From an uncultured Gammaproteobacteria bacterium (GTDB lineage Bacteria > Pseudomonadota > Gammaproteobacteria > Steroidobacterales > XN24), in the NCBI GenBank assembly GCA_947259915.1, contig CAMYOC010000040.1, forward strand, positions 1 to 64,000: DNA of 64,000 nucleotides. Reading direction: 5' to 3'. Of the stretch, positions 42,775-52,488 are shown piece after piece. Positions within the stretch are counted from its first letter, which is position 1. Every line of letters starts with the position of its first letter. The notes under the pieces are model-generated. The model saw nothing but the letters and a program-made list of their open reading frames with translations, ran no database searches and was not told the origin of the DNA. Made by a program: the position numbers and the translations under genes.

Positions 42775-44928
42775 CTATCTGAGGCGCCGCGAACCTGTCG
42801 CACCCCGGTCGTTCGCGTCACCGATAATGGTGGCGGCCAGGTTGCTGCGTACGAATTCGCTTATCTGTGCGGCGGGGACCGGGCGACTGAACAGGAATCC
42901 CTGTACCTCATCGCAGCCGATATCGCAGATGGCGGCAAGCTGCTCCCGGGTCTCGACGCCCTCGGCGATAACCTTCAATCCGAGGCTGTGACCCATAGCG
43001 ACCACCGCCGAGCAGATCGCCCTATCGTCGGCATCGATGTTGATGTCTTCGATAAAGGAGCGATCGATCTTCAGCGCATCGACGTTGAGGCGCTTCAGAT
43101 AGCTCAACGAAGAGTATCCGGTACCGAAATCGTCGACCGCCAGCGCCACACCCATCTCCTGGATTTCTCGCAGCGTCTCGTGGATCTGTGCCAGGTCGCG
43201 CAGGAACAGACTCTCGGTAATCTCCAGTTCGAGGCTTGATGCATCGATACCACTGTTGCAGATGGCGCCCCAGATCATGGTGGCCAGATTGCCGAAGGTG
43301 AACAGCTGGCTGGACACGTTGACGGCGATGGGGAAGGGATCCAGACCCGCGGCGACCCATGCGCGTGACTGTTCGCAGGCCTGGGTAACGACCCATTCGC
43401 TGATCGGCGCGATCAGTCCGGTCTCTTCCGCCAGCGGGATAAACCGCGCGGGTGAGATCGGTCCTTCCTCCGGATGGTTCCAACGCAGCAAGGCTTCGAC
43501 GCCGGTAATCCCGCGCCCCTTGAGATTGATCTTCGGCTGATAATGAATTTCCAGATCGCCGTGCTCCACCGCCTTGCGCAGTTTCAGCTCCAGGTCGAGT
43601 CGCTCCATCGACCGAAGGCTCATGGATTCGGAATAGAACCGTTGCGTGTTGCGACCGGCCGTCTTGGCCTCATACATCGCGGTGTCTGCATTTTTCATCA
43701 GTGCCTCGGCATCCGCTCCGTCCTGCGGATAGATGGCGATGCCGATGCTCGGGGTCACCACGAACTCCCGTCCAAGATGGCTGAACGGGCTGCGCAACGC
43801 CTCGTGGACCCGGACCGCGATGCGCTCGGCATCATGCTTGTCGCGGATGCCCCGAGCCAGGATCACGAACTCGTCCCCGCCGACCCGGGCCAGCGTTTGC
43901 GATTGCTGCGATTCATCGGTGGGGGAAACCATGTCCGAGCCACGGATGCATCCGGCCAGCCGCGAGGCCACCGACTTCAACAGGACGTCCCCGGTGCTGT
44001 GGCCGAGGTTGTCGTTGATGCGCTTGAAGAAATCCAGATCGATAAACAGCAGCGCGACCTGACCGCCCTGGGTCTGCGCTTCGCTCAACGCAGAGCGCAG
44101 TGCGCGCAGGAACCGTTGCCGGTTCGGCAGACCAGTCAGCGTATCGAAAAACGCAAGCCGATGGACCTTGGCGGCGGCGGTGACACGCTCGGTGACGTTA
44201 CGGATCAGCGCGAGGACCCGGTTATCCCGATAATTAATCAGACGGACCTCATGAGCGCGTGGCGCGGTCTTCCGTCCGTGCTGGAATTCAAAGGTCTGGA
44301 TCGATCCACCTTCCAGACTCCTGCGGATCTGGGCCTGGAATTCGCGGGCGTGCTCCGGCGCGAGCAGTTCGCTGATCAGCCTGCCCTCGGCGTCGCTGGG
44401 CAGCCACTGCTCCCCCTGGCCCTGATCAAGCAACTGGTCGATCCGGCCGTCGGCGTCGAAGACACAGATGCAGTCCGGGATGGCGCCGAGCAGGGCGCTG
44501 TTCTTCGACTCACTGACCTCCAGCTCCCGCAGGGTCCGCGCCGCCCGCAGGATAAATTGCACGCGTTGTCCGAGGACCGGCCAGTTGATCGGCTTGCTGA
44601 TAAAATCTGTGGCGCCGGCTTCATATGCCGCCTTGATCGAGGCCGAATCGTCATTGCCAGTAACCATCACCACAGGCGTCATGCCGAATTCAGGGAGATC
44701 GCGCAGCCTGCGGCAGGCGGAGATGCCATCCAGCCGGGGCATGTCCACATCCATGAGGACGATATCCGGCTGGTATTGTTCGAACAGGGTGAGTGCGTCC
44801 TCACCGTTGCAGGCCTCGATGACCTCGTGACCGCCTCCTTCCATGGTCTCTCTGAGCATCAGGCGCATGGTCGAATCGTCATCGACGATAAGCACCCGGC
44901 AACGCAGCTCGGTGGCTGCGAGACTCAC
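42775..44928 (-). CDS. Response regulator REC-PAS-GGDEF-EAL, both output motifs intact
   Basis: The 717-residue protein has a receiver (VLIVDDDSTM, Asp in IVLMDVDMPRLDG, Lys in FISKPIN) and a PAS-like domain. GGDEF is intact (LARVGGDEFVIL), with an unusual spacer (SPTDESQQSQT) between RGSD and the motif. EAL is intact (HYQPKINLKGRGI, GVEALLRWNHP, LELEITESLFL, AVDDFGTGYSSLSYL, VIAEGVET). It could make or degrade c-di-GMP. The GTG at 44928 is preferred because GGAGG lies five bases upstream; a GTG at 44961 is also open. It is a paralogue of the protein at 28772, whose GGDEF has decayed. The HPt gene follows. Confidence 0.92.
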   Translation of the reverse strand: MSLAATELRCRVLIVDDDSTMRLMLRETMEGGGHEVIEACNGEDALTLFEQYQPDIVLMDVDMPRLDGISACRRLRDLPEFGMTPVVMVTGNDDSASIKAAYEAGATDFISKPINWPVLGQRVQFILRAARTLRELEVSESKNSALLGAIPDCICVFDADGRIDQLLDQGQGEQWLPSDAEGRLISELLAPEHAREFQAQIRRSLEGGSIQTFEFQHGRKTAPRAHEVRLINYRDNRVLALIRNVTERVTAAAKVHRLAFFDTLTGLPNRQRFLRALRSALSEAQTQGGQVALLFIDLDFFKRINDNLGHSTGDVLLKSVASRLAGCIRGSDMVSPTDESQQSQTLARVGGDEFVILARGIRDKHDAERIAVRVHEALRSPFSHLGREFVVTPSIGIAIYPQDGADAEALMKNADTAMYEAKTAGRNTQRFYSESMSLRSMERLDLELKLRKAVEHGDLEIHYQPKINLKGRGITGVEALLRWNHPEEGPISPARFIPLAEETGLIAPISEWVVTQACEQSRAWVAAGLDPFPIAVNVSSQLFTFGNLATMIWGAICNSGIDASSLELEITESLFLRDLAQIHETLREIQEMGVALAVDDFGTGYSSLSYLKRLNVDALKIDRSFIEDINIDADDRAICSAVVAMGHSLGLKVIAEGVETREQLAAICDIGCDEVQGFLFSRPVPAAQISEFVRSNLAATIIGDANDRGATGSRRLR

Positions 44929-45258
44929 AGTGTCCTCCGACCAGTTAAAGGAATGGGTCACAACGGGATCAGCGCTCCATGGCGGTTTTTTTCAGTCCGA
45001 AGGCAGCCTTGCGCGAAGTTCGGCTGCTTTGTTGATGCGATAGTATTGTTATCGGCCAACTCCGTTGATAATTAAGGAAAAAGCCAGGGCAGGGCGTGAT
45101 TCGAATCACGCTTCTGCCAATCTGGCGGAGCCGGGGGCCTCAAAACCCGGTTTTCGGCATCATCTGAAGGACGCCAGACCCCGTTGCAGCCTGGTGTGTA
45201 GACTGCTAAGTACTATCTAGAACAATCAATCGTCCCGTCACCGGGAAGGGAGGCCAGG
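44929..45258. other. Divergent promoter region between REC-GGDEF-EAL and the diheme cytochrome
   Basis: The 330 bases hold GGAGG for the left gene at one end and GGGAGG for the cytochrome at the other. An inverted pair of GGGGCCTC and CCCGG stretches near 45130-45155 is too irregular to call. No other gene is seen. Confidence 0.45.
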
Positions 45259-45876
45259 ATGCGTATGTTGTGTTTGCTGCTGATGCTTACGGTGACCGGT
45301 GCCGGTGCCAGCGAACTCGGGGCCCTGGCCAAGCAATGCGCCGCCTGCCATGGCGTCGACGGCATCAGCCGCTGGCCTGACGTGCCGAATATCGCCGGTC
45401 TGCCTGAAGTAGTGATCGCCAACGCGCTCTATGACTATCGTGGCCACGCGCGGCCATGCCGAAAACCTGTCTGTGCCGAGGACGGTGCATGTCCGGATCT
45501 GAGCATGTGCGAGATTGCCGAGCCGATGACCGACGGACAGATGGACACCCTGGCGAGGTTTTATGCGGCGCGACCCTTTGGCAGCGCGGCCAACGAATAT
45601 GACCCGCGACTGGCCGAGCAGGGACTGACGATCCACAATTCGAATTGCGAGATTTGCCACACGACAGGCGGCTCGGACCCGGAGGACGAGGCCAGCATCC
45701 TGCGTGGCCAGAACCGCGCGTATATCGCCAACGCGATGAATGACTATCGCAGTGGCAAGCGTCTGGGCGAGGCCGCGATGCTGAAGCGCCTGAATGCGCT
45801 GTCCGCCGAGGAAGTGGCGGCGCTGGTCGAATTTTATGCCAGCCCGCAGGTACCCGCGCCGCCGACGTTGCGCTGA
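45259..45876 (+). CDS. Diheme cytochrome c, similar to the cytochrome subunit of sulfide dehydrogenase
   Basis: The 205-residue periplasmic protein has a signal peptide (MLCLLLMLTVTGAGA) and two c-type haem sites: CAACH near residue 27 and CEICH near residue 134. Each starts a cytochrome-c fold of about 90 residues, as in FccA and cytochrome c4. The axial methionines are probably in EPMTDGQM and the AAMLKRL region. The first half has extra cysteines (PCRKPVCAEDGACPDLSMC) unusual for c4. No FccB flavoprotein gene lies nearby, so the partner is unknown. GGGAGG precedes the ATG. The next gene begins 20 bp later. Confidence 0.87.
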   Translation: MRMLCLLLMLTVTGAGASELGALAKQCAACHGVDGISRWPDVPNIAGLPEVVIANALYDYRGHARPCRKPVCAEDGACPDLSMCEIAEPMTDGQMDTLARFYAARPFGSAANEYDPRLAEQGLTIHNSNCEICHTTGGSDPEDEASILRGQNRAYIANAMNDYRSGKRLGEAAMLKRLNALSAEEVAALVEFYASPQVPAPPTLR

Positions 45877-45896
45877 TCGGGCGCAGGAGGACCGGG

Positions 45897-47321
45897 TTGA
45901 AGCTCGAATTCTACGGTGCCGCCGGCGAGGTCACCGGCTCCTGCCATGTGCTCACCGTCGCCGACAAGAAGATCCTGCTCGACTGCGGGCTGATCCAGGG
46001 TGGGCGTAAGCACGAGTCGCGCAATCGGGAGCCCTGGCCGTTTGCTCCGGGCGCCATCGACGCGGTGGTGCTGAGCCATGCCCATATCGACCATTCCGGC
46101 CGCCTGCCGCGGCTGATACGCGACGGCTTTGAAGGCCCGGTTTATGCTCAGCGCGCGACCCGCGACCTGTGCCGGATTATGCTCAAGGACGCCGGCTTTC
46201 TGGCCGAGAAGGAGGCCGAATCGGAGAATCGCAAGCGCCAGCGCAAGGGGCTCGCGCTGGTCCGGCCGCTCTACACCATGGACGACGCCAAGGCCTCGAT
46301 GCGCAGCTTCAAAGGCATCGGCTACGATGAACGCAGACGCATCCTGCCCGGCGTGGAGATCCGTTTCCGCGATGCCGGACATATCCTCGGTTCGGCCATG
46401 GTGGAACTGTGGCTGCGCGAGGGCGGGGTCGCCCGCAAGCTGGTGTTCAGCGGCGATATCGGTCATCACGGCGCGCCGATACTGCGCGACCCGTCGGTGA
46501 TCGCCGAGGCCGACGTGGTACTGATGGAGAGCACCTACGGCGATCGTCTGCATCGCTCGCGAGAGGAGACGATCCGGGAACTGGCGCAGATCTTCCGCGA
46601 CGCCAGACACGATCGCGGCAATATCCTCATTCCCGCTTTCGCGGTCGGCCGCAGCCAGGAATTGCTGTATCTGTTTAGCCAGCACCAGGAGGACTGGGGG
46701 ATGGAGAACTGGCGCGTGTTTCTCGACAGCCCGATGGCGATCCAGGCGACAGAGACCTATGCCCGCTACAGCCATCTGCATGACAGCGATGCCGCGGAAC
46801 TATGGCGCTTGCGCGGCAACGGCAGTCGCTTGCTGCCGCACTTTCAGGCCACCCGCACCGCCCAACAATCCATGGCCCTCAATCGTATCCACCAGGGCGC
46901 CATCATCCTGGCCGGCAGCGGCATGTGCGAGGGCGGGCGTATCAAGCACCATCTGAAGAACAACATCTGGCGCAACGGTTGCCATGTGCTTATCGTCGGC
47001 TATCAGGCCCAGGGCACGCTCGGGCGTCGGCTGGTCGATGGCGCTGATCGCATCCGTCTGTGGGGCGAAGCGATAAAGGTGTCCGCCCGTATCCACACCG
47101 TGGGTGGCCTGTCCGCCCATGCCGATCAGGACGGCCTGGTGGCCTGGTACGCCGGTTTTGACCAGCGGCCGCCCTTGTTCCTGGTCCACGGCGAGAACAA
47201 GGCGCAGCAGGCACTGGCCGAGCGCTTGCGCGGCGAACTCCAGGCCGATGTCGGCATTGCCCGACGCGGCGAGGTGCTGGATTTGACCGATCTGCGCTCG
47301 GTGCGGCGTGCCGCGGCCTGA
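45897..47321 (+). CDS. MBL-fold/beta-CASP RNA-processing-type exonuclease
   Basis: The 474-residue cytoplasmic protein has the metallo-beta-lactamase core with zinc ligands in LSHAHIDHSGRLPRL. FRDAGHILGSAMVEL and VFSGDIGHHGAP are also present. A beta-CASP insert (LIPAFAVGRSQELLYLF, SGMCEGGRIKHHLKN) and the RNA-specificity end (VGGLSAHADQDGL, VHGENKAQQALAERL) follow. Related bacterial proteins resemble CPSF73 and degrade or process RNA; the substrate here is not known. The start is TTG at 45897 with AGGAGG seven bases upstream, a clear case. It is probably co-transcribed with the cytochrome. Confidence 0.9.
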   Translation: MKLEFYGAAGEVTGSCHVLTVADKKILLDCGLIQGGRKHESRNREPWPFAPGAIDAVVLSHAHIDHSGRLPRLIRDGFEGPVYAQRATRDLCRIMLKDAGFLAEKEAESENRKRQRKGLALVRPLYTMDDAKASMRSFKGIGYDERRRILPGVEIRFRDAGHILGSAMVELWLREGGVARKLVFSGDIGHHGAPILRDPSVIAEADVVLMESTYGDRLHRSREETIRELAQIFRDARHDRGNILIPAFAVGRSQELLYLFSQHQEDWGMENWRVFLDSPMAIQATETYARYSHLHDSDAAELWRLRGNGSRLLPHFQATRTAQQSMALNRIHQGAIILAGSGMCEGGRIKHHLKNNIWRNGCHVLIVGYQAQGTLGRRLVDGADRIRLWGEAIKVSARIHTVGGLSAHADQDGLVAWYAGFDQRPPLFLVHGENKAQQALAERLRGELQADVGIARRGEVLDLTDLRSVRRAAA

Positions 47322-47363
47322 CCCCGGTTATCGCGGGAGCTTAGGACCGGTGCGGGGGGTCGC

Positions 47364-47567
47364 TCAGTCCTTGAGGACGAACGTGACCTTCATGCGGACC
47401 CGATAACCCACTATTTTTCCGTCCTTTACAGACACTTCTTGATCTGCAATCCAGGCGCTGCGCACATAGTGCAGGGTCTTGTGGGTCCGATCGATGGCCA
47501 GCTTAATGGCGTCGTCAAAGCTCTTTTTCGATTCGGCGGTGATCTCGGTTACGCGTGCGACAGACAT
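47364..47567 (-). CDS. Dodecin (flavin-binding storage protein)
   Basis: The 67-residue protein matches dodecins along its length: VARVTEITAESKKSFDDAIK, then HYVRSAWIADQEVSVKDGKI and YRVRMKVTFVLKD. Dodecins form hollow dodecamers that bind riboflavin, FMN or coenzyme A between tryptophans; the Trp of SAWI is the stacking residue. A perfect AGGAGG lies six bases before the ATG. It is a single gene, convergent with the nuclease gene. The 270 bases upstream of it hold no other gene I can support. Confidence 0.93.
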   Translation of the reverse strand: MSVARVTEITAESKKSFDDAIKLAIDRTHKTLHYVRSAWIADQEVSVKDGKIVGYRVRMKVTFVLKD

Positions 47568-47837
47568 GGTCAGCCTCCTGCTTGGGTTGAAATATCGCTA
47601 GTCGATAAAAAGCGTAGCAGGAAGCCAAAGAGGGCGCCGACGCCAGACGCACCCATGACCATCTGCCGGGATCGTGGATCCATATCGCCCACCGCCGCAG
47701 ACTGCCCGGCCTCATGGACGGTCCGCTATTGACCTCTCTACGGGCAGCTCATCGCGACGGCAGACCGAGCCAGCGCCGGGGTCTCATCGCGGCCGCCGTT
47801 GCGGTCGGGCTGCGGTGCGCGTCCTGCTGACCAGCTC

Positions 47838-48233
47838 CTACGGCTGATAATCAGCATAGGATTTCTCCTCGATTAGCTCGGAGCCGGTTTCCATGTTGAT
47901 GCGCCGCTTGATCGCCGCGCGGCGGTCGTTCTGGATGTAGACGGATCGGGCCAGCTCTATGAACTCAGGGCCAAAGTCGACCGCGTTTTCCTTTGCCCTG
48001 ATCCGGTCCTCGATCTCCCAGAGCGCCTCGTTGACGACCTTGAGTTCGGCCCGGGCCTCGTCGATGTCCTGATCGGACAGCACGGTGTTCTCCCAGATGC
48101 GGTTCAGACGCTCGAGTTCGCGGCGCACGTTGGCCAGCGGGCCCGCGCGGGTAATCCGCTCGGATTTGATCTCCAGGATGGTCAGCTTGTCGATGAGTTC
48201 GCCCACCGAGATGGGCACGCGAATTTCGCTCAT
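47838..48233 (-). CDS. DUF6165 family protein
   Basis: The 131-residue helical protein starts SEIRVPISVGELIDKLTILE, then IKSERI, as DUF6165 proteins do. It continues with a charged coiled-coil-like helix pair (VRRELERLNRIW, DEARAELKVVNEALWEIEDR). The function of the family is not known; members often lie near glycosyltransferase or LPS genes. That fits here, since a GT9 gene is just upstream on the same strand. I prefer the ATG at 48233 (GGAG five bases upstream) over the extended frame to 48305, which would overlap the neighbour. Confidence 0.82.
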   Translation of the reverse strand: MSEIRVPISVGELIDKLTILEIKSERITRAGPLANVRRELERLNRIWENTVLSDQDIDEARAELKVVNEALWEIEDRIRAKENAVDFGPEFIELARSVYIQNDRRAAIKRRINMETGSELIEEKSYADYQP

Positions 48234-48267
48234 GACTGCTCCGGCTGCATCAGGTCTGGCACCGCGA

Positions 48268-49341
48268 TTATGCCTGTATCCCGGCTCCGGCCGCCATGAA
48301 TGCATCCAGTCGTTCGATGACGTCGTCGACAGTCACCAGATCCATCACGCCAGGCCGCTCGATCTTCGTGCCCCACTTCAGTGTTGCAGCCGGCCGGCCA
48401 AAGAATCTGCGCGCGGCGTCGTCATAACGGTCCACGCACCAATCCCGGCTGAGATAGGGGCCGCTGCGCTGCGGGTTGCTGGCGGCATGGAGGCCGATCA
48501 CCGGCGTGCCGGTCGCGGTCGCCAGGTGCATCGGCCCGGAGTCGGGTGAGATCAGCAGGCTCGCGCGTTCCAGCACCGCGAGCAGTTGTTTGATCGTGTC
48601 TTTGCCGATCAGATCGAGCGGCGCTGAATCCATGGCCTTGGCGATGGCATCGCCCATGCGGCGTTCGAGCTCGGAAGGTCCGCCGCAGAGCACGATGCGA
48701 AAGCCATGGCGGGCAGCGGCGTAGTCGGCCACCCTGGCATAGCGTTCTGCACGCCAGTTCCGCAGCGGATGACTGGAGCAGGGGCTTATGATCAATGCGG
48801 GCTCGTCGCCGAGCATCCTGGCCGCCGCGTCTCGCGCCGTGGCCGGGACCGGAATGTCCCAACGCAGCTCCCGATGGGTGATGCCGAGGGTGCTGGCGAA
48901 GCTGAAAAAACTGTCCAGCACATGCTCTCCGCCCGCCGCCGGTATGCGCCGATTGACGAACAGCCCGTGCAGATCCCTGGAGCGACCTCGATCGTAGCCG
49001 AGACGGATTGGCGCCTTGACCGCCAGGCTCGCGAGGTTGGCGCGCAACGAGACCTGCGCGTGGAGCAGTACATCAAAGCGATGACCGGCGAGATGCCGCC
49101 GCAGAGCGAACGGTGCCCGCCAGCCCTGCGTCTTGTCGAATACGTAGAAATCGACGCCCGGCAGATCGCCGACCAGCTGATGCTCAAGCCGGCCCAGACA
49201 CCAGCCCAACCGCGTCTGCGGCCACTGGGCCTGGATGCTGCGCACCACCGGCACCATGTGCGAGACATCGCCGAGCGCGGACAGGCGCAGCAGGCAGAGG
49301 CTGGCCGGGGGCTCGAGCAGCGGCAGGGGCGTTTCAGGCAT
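48268..49341 (-). CDS. Glycosyltransferase family 9 (heptosyltransferase-like)
   Basis: The 357-residue protein has the GT9 layout: N-terminal Rossmann domain with LCLLRLSALGDVSHMVPVVR, then QAQVSLRANLAS-like acceptor loops (AQVSLRANLASLAVKAPIRL). The C-terminal donor domain has ALIISPCSSHPLRNWRAERY, IVLCGGPSELE and LLISPDSGPMHLATATGTPV. Such enzymes transfer ADP-heptose to the LPS inner core at the cytoplasmic membrane face; the exact acceptor cannot be told. It forms a two-gene unit with the DUF6165 gene and diverges from sucA. Confidence 0.9.
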   Translation of the reverse strand: MPETPLPLLEPPASLCLLRLSALGDVSHMVPVVRSIQAQWPQTRLGWCLGRLEHQLVGDLPGVDFYVFDKTQGWRAPFALRRHLAGHRFDVLLHAQVSLRANLASLAVKAPIRLGYDRGRSRDLHGLFVNRRIPAAGGEHVLDSFFSFASTLGITHRELRWDIPVPATARDAAARMLGDEPALIISPCSSHPLRNWRAERYARVADYAAARHGFRIVLCGGPSELERRMGDAIAKAMDSAPLDLIGKDTIKQLLAVLERASLLISPDSGPMHLATATGTPVIGLHAASNPQRSGPYLSRDWCVDRYDDAARRFFGRPAATLKWGTKIERPGVMDLVTVDDVIERLDAFMAAGAGIQA

Positions 49342-49632
49342 GTCTCGGCGTTCTGCGTAGCGGTGCCCCGGAATGGGGGCATCGAGGGGGTGATTCTAGC
49401 GCCTGCCCGGCGCTCGTCCCATCGAACGGAATCGGTTGCTGCGCCGTTTTATCAAGGACGGCCATCAGCTAAACTAACTGGCTTTGGGGTGGACCCGGGA
49501 CGATTCCCGGCCACAGCGGAAATTCCCGGCAAGATGTTCAGGCGTCGCCGCCGCGGCAAACCGGCACATCCGGTGGTCGCGTCGGCGTCCGGGTGGCGAG
49601 CGCAAACCGGGCCAGGCGGCCCGAGCAGGACG

Positions 49633-52488
49633 ATGAGCAAGAGTTTAGAAGACCGATATCGCAGCAGTCCGTTGTTTGGCGGTAACGCACCGTTTGTCGA
49701 ACAACAGTACGAGCAATATCTGCTTGACCCTGCCTCGGTCAGCGACGAATTGCGCAGCTATTTCGATGGCCTGGGTCCACGCGACAGCGAAGAGGTGCCG
49801 CGCGGACCCGTGGAAGCCAGCTTGCGTCAGTTTGCGCTGCGTCCACCCCAGAGCGGGGCCTCAGAAGATCTGCTGGCAAAGCAGGCCGGTGTCATGCAGC
49901 TATTCGAGGCCTATCGCATGCGTGGGCACCAGCTCGCGGACCTGGATCCGCTGGGCCTGGTGCGGCCTGAGACGCCAAAGGAACTGGATCCGGCACGCTA
50001 CGGTTTGTCCGCACAGGATCACGACACGCGTTTCGCAGTGACCGGCATCGAAGGCCGCTCGACCATGACGCTGGGCGAGATCATCGGGCGCCTCGAGCAG
50101 ATCTATCGCGGCACCATCGGCGCCGAGCTGGTCCACATCACCTCCCGCGAGGAGCGGGCCTGGCTCCAGACCCGCTTTGAAAAGGCGGTAGCCGATCGGC
50201 AGGTGAGCGCCGAAGAAAAGCTGCGGATCCTGCAGGAGCTGACTGCGGCGGAGGGCATCGAGCGTTATCTGCATACCCGTTATGTGGGTCAGAAGCGTTT
50301 CTCACTGGAAGGCGGCGAGAGCCTGATCCCGCTGCTGTCGGATCTGGCTCTGCATGCCGGCACCAGTGGCGTCGAGGAGATCGTCATCGGCATGGCCCAC
50401 CGCGGCCGCATCAATGTGCTGGTCAATATCATGGGCAAGGCGCCCGGCGAGCTGTTCTCCGAGTTCGAGGGCAGCTATGACGTCAGCACCAAGACCGGTT
50501 CCGGCGACGTCAAATACCACCTCGGCTTCTCGTCGGATATGCGCACACCGGGCGGCAACGTACACCTGGTGCTGGCATTCAACCCATCGCATCTGGAGAT
50601 CGTCAATCCGGTGGTCGAGGGCTCGGCACGGGCCCGCCAGGGTTTCCGCGAGGACGCGAAGGGCGACCGGGTGATCCCGCTGCTGATCCACGGCGACGCC
50701 GCCTTCGCCGGTCAGGGTGTGGTCATGGAGACGCTACAGATGTCGCAGACGCGGGGCTTCGGCACCGGCGGCACCGTGCATATCGTCACCAACAACCAGG
50801 TCGGCTTTACCACCAGCAATCCACAGGACGCGCGTTCCACGCTTTATTGCAGCGACGTGGCGAAGATGGTCGAAGCGCCGATCTTTCACGTCAACGGTGA
50901 CGACCCGGAGGCCGTGCTGCTGGTCACCCGTCTGGCGGTGGACTACCGGCAGCGCTTCGGCAAGGACGTGGTCATCGACATGGTCTGTTACCGGCGCCAC
51001 GGCCACAACGAGGCCGATGAGCCGGCGGCCACCCAGCCGGCCATGTACAAGGTGATCCGCAGTCATCCCACGTTACGCCGTCTCTATGCAGAGAAGCTGG
51101 TGGCCGAGGGGCTGGTCAGCGACGACGATGCGCGAGCGATGGTCGAGTCCTATCGCGCCGGCCTGGACGAGGGCCAGGTCCTGTCGCCCTTGTCCCTGGG
51201 CATGGTCGGCACCCCCTATACCGTGGACTGGACCGGCTTTATGACCGCGGACTGGGATGCGCCGGTCGAGACGGGACTGCCGTCGGCGCGCCTGGCCGAG
51301 CTGGCGGACGGGATCTGCCGGGTACCGGAACAACACAAGATGCACCCCCGCGTCGAACGCATCATGGCCGACCGCCGACGCATGGCGGCGGGTGAGATTC
51401 CGCTGGACTGGGGGTTCGCCGAAACCATGGCCTACGCCAGCATCCTGACCGACGGCAACGACATCCGTCTGACCGGCCAGGACAGCGGGCGCGGCACCTT
51501 CTTCCATCGCCACGCGGTACTCCACGAGCAGACCGGCGGCGAGCCCTATCTGCCGCTGCGGCATCTGCGAGAGGATCAGGCCCGCTTTTTTGTGACCGAC
51601 TCGCTGCTGTCCGAAGAGGCCGCGCTGGGTTTTGAATACGGTTTTGCCACCACCGACCCCTACACCCTGGTGATCTGGGAGGCCCAGTTTGGCGATTTCG
51701 TCAATGGCGCCCAGGTGGTCATCGACCAATTCATCAGTTCGGGCGAGTCAAAATGGGCCCGGGTCTGCGGTGTGACGCTGCTGTTGCCCCACGGGTATGA
51801 AGGGCAGGGCCCCGAACATTCCTCGGCTCGGCTGGAGCGTTTTCTGCAGCTCTGCGCGGAGAACAACATGCTGGTCTGCGTGCCGTCCACACCAGCGCAG
51901 ATCTTCCACCTGTTGCGTCGCCAGATTCGCCGCAGCTTCCGCAAGCCGCTGGTGGTGATGACGCCGAAGAGTCTGTTGCGTCATCGCCTGGCCGTCTCCG
52001 GCATGGAGGAACTGGGTGCCGGGCACGAGTTTGGTGAGCTGTTGCCAGAGATCGATGACATCGATGCAAAGAGCGTCCGCCGCGTGGTGTTCTGCAGCGG
52101 CAAGGTGTTTTACGACTTGCTCGAGAAGCGTCGCGCCGAGGACATCCGCGATATCGCTCTTATCCGCCTCGAGCAGCTCTATCCATTCCCGATCGACCGC
52201 TATGCGGCTACCGTCGCCCACTACCGCAATGCTCGCGAGATCGTCTGGTGCCAGGAGGAGCCGCAGAATCAGGGCGCCTGGTACCAGATCCGTCATCGGC
52301 TGCAGGAACCGCTCGATGACCAGCATGAGCTGTTCTACGCCGGCCGCATGGGCGCCGCGGCCCCGGCCGCGGGCTATTACAAGCTGCATGCGGCCCAGCA
52401 GGAGGGGCTGGTCAACGCAGCGCTCGACATCATGGCCGACCGCTCGGCCACCCATACCGAATCATCAAAAATCAGGAAGAAGGCATGA
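49633..52488 (+). CDS. sucA: 2-oxoglutarate dehydrogenase E1 component
   Basis: The 951-residue thiamine-diphosphate enzyme of the TCA cycle decarboxylates 2-oxoglutarate and passes the succinyl group to E2. The start ([20 protein letters not shown]) is the usual E1o N-terminus. [20 protein letters not shown] and [20 protein letters not shown] are the cofactor regions. The C-terminal half has [20 protein letters not shown] and EEPQNQGAW. The ATG at 49633 (CAGGA upstream) is right; the frame is open far upstream but that part has no similarity. The stop overlaps the sucB start by 4 bp. Confidence 0.96.
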   Translation: MSKSLEDRYRSSPLFGGNAPFVEQQYEQYLLDPASVSDELRSYFDGLGPRDSEEVPRGPVEASLRQFALRPPQSGASEDLLAKQAGVMQLFEAYRMRGHQLADLDPLGLVRPETPKELDPARYGLSAQDHDTRFAVTGIEGRSTMTLGEIIGRLEQIYRGTIGAELVHITSREERAWLQTRFEKAVADRQVSAEEKLRILQELTAAEGIERYLHTRYVGQKRFSLEGGESLIPLLSDLALHAGTSGVEEIVIGMAHRGRINVLVNIMGKAPGELFSEFEGSYDVSTKTGSGDVKYHLGFSSDMRTPGGNVHLVLAFNPSHLEIVNPVVEGSARARQGFREDAKGDRVIPLLIHGDAAFAGQGVVMETLQMSQTRGFGTGGTVHIVTNNQVGFTTSNPQDARSTLYCSDVAKMVEAPIFHVNGDDPEAVLLVTRLAVDYRQRFGKDVVIDMVCYRRHGHNEADEPAATQPAMYKVIRSHPTLRRLYAEKLVAEGLVSDDDARAMVESYRAGLDEGQVLSPLSLGMVGTPYTVDWTGFMTADWDAPVETGLPSARLAELADGICRVPEQHKMHPRVERIMADRRRMAAGEIPLDWGFAETMAYASILTDGNDIRLTGQDSGRGTFFHRHAVLHEQTGGEPYLPLRHLREDQARFFVTDSLLSEEAALGFEYGFATTDPYTLVIWEAQFGDFVNGAQVVIDQFISSGESKWARVCGVTLLLPHGYEGQGPEHSSARLERFLQLCAENNMLVCVPSTPAQIFHLLRRQIRRSFRKPLVVMTPKSLLRHRLAVSGMEELGAGHEFGELLPEIDDIDAKSVRRVVFCSGKVFYDLLEKRRAEDIRDIALIRLEQLYPFPIDRYAATVAHYRNAREIVWCQEEPQNQGAWYQIRHRLQEPLDDQHELFYAGRMGAAAPAAGYYKLHAAQQEGLVNAALDIMADRSATHTESSKIRKKA

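Noticed and set aside
48706-49632. N-terminal extension of the sucA frame by about 309 codons
   Set aside because: The extension lies over the reverse-strand glycosyltransferase gene, has no similarity to E1 enzymes, and the ATG at 49633 gives the normal N-terminus.
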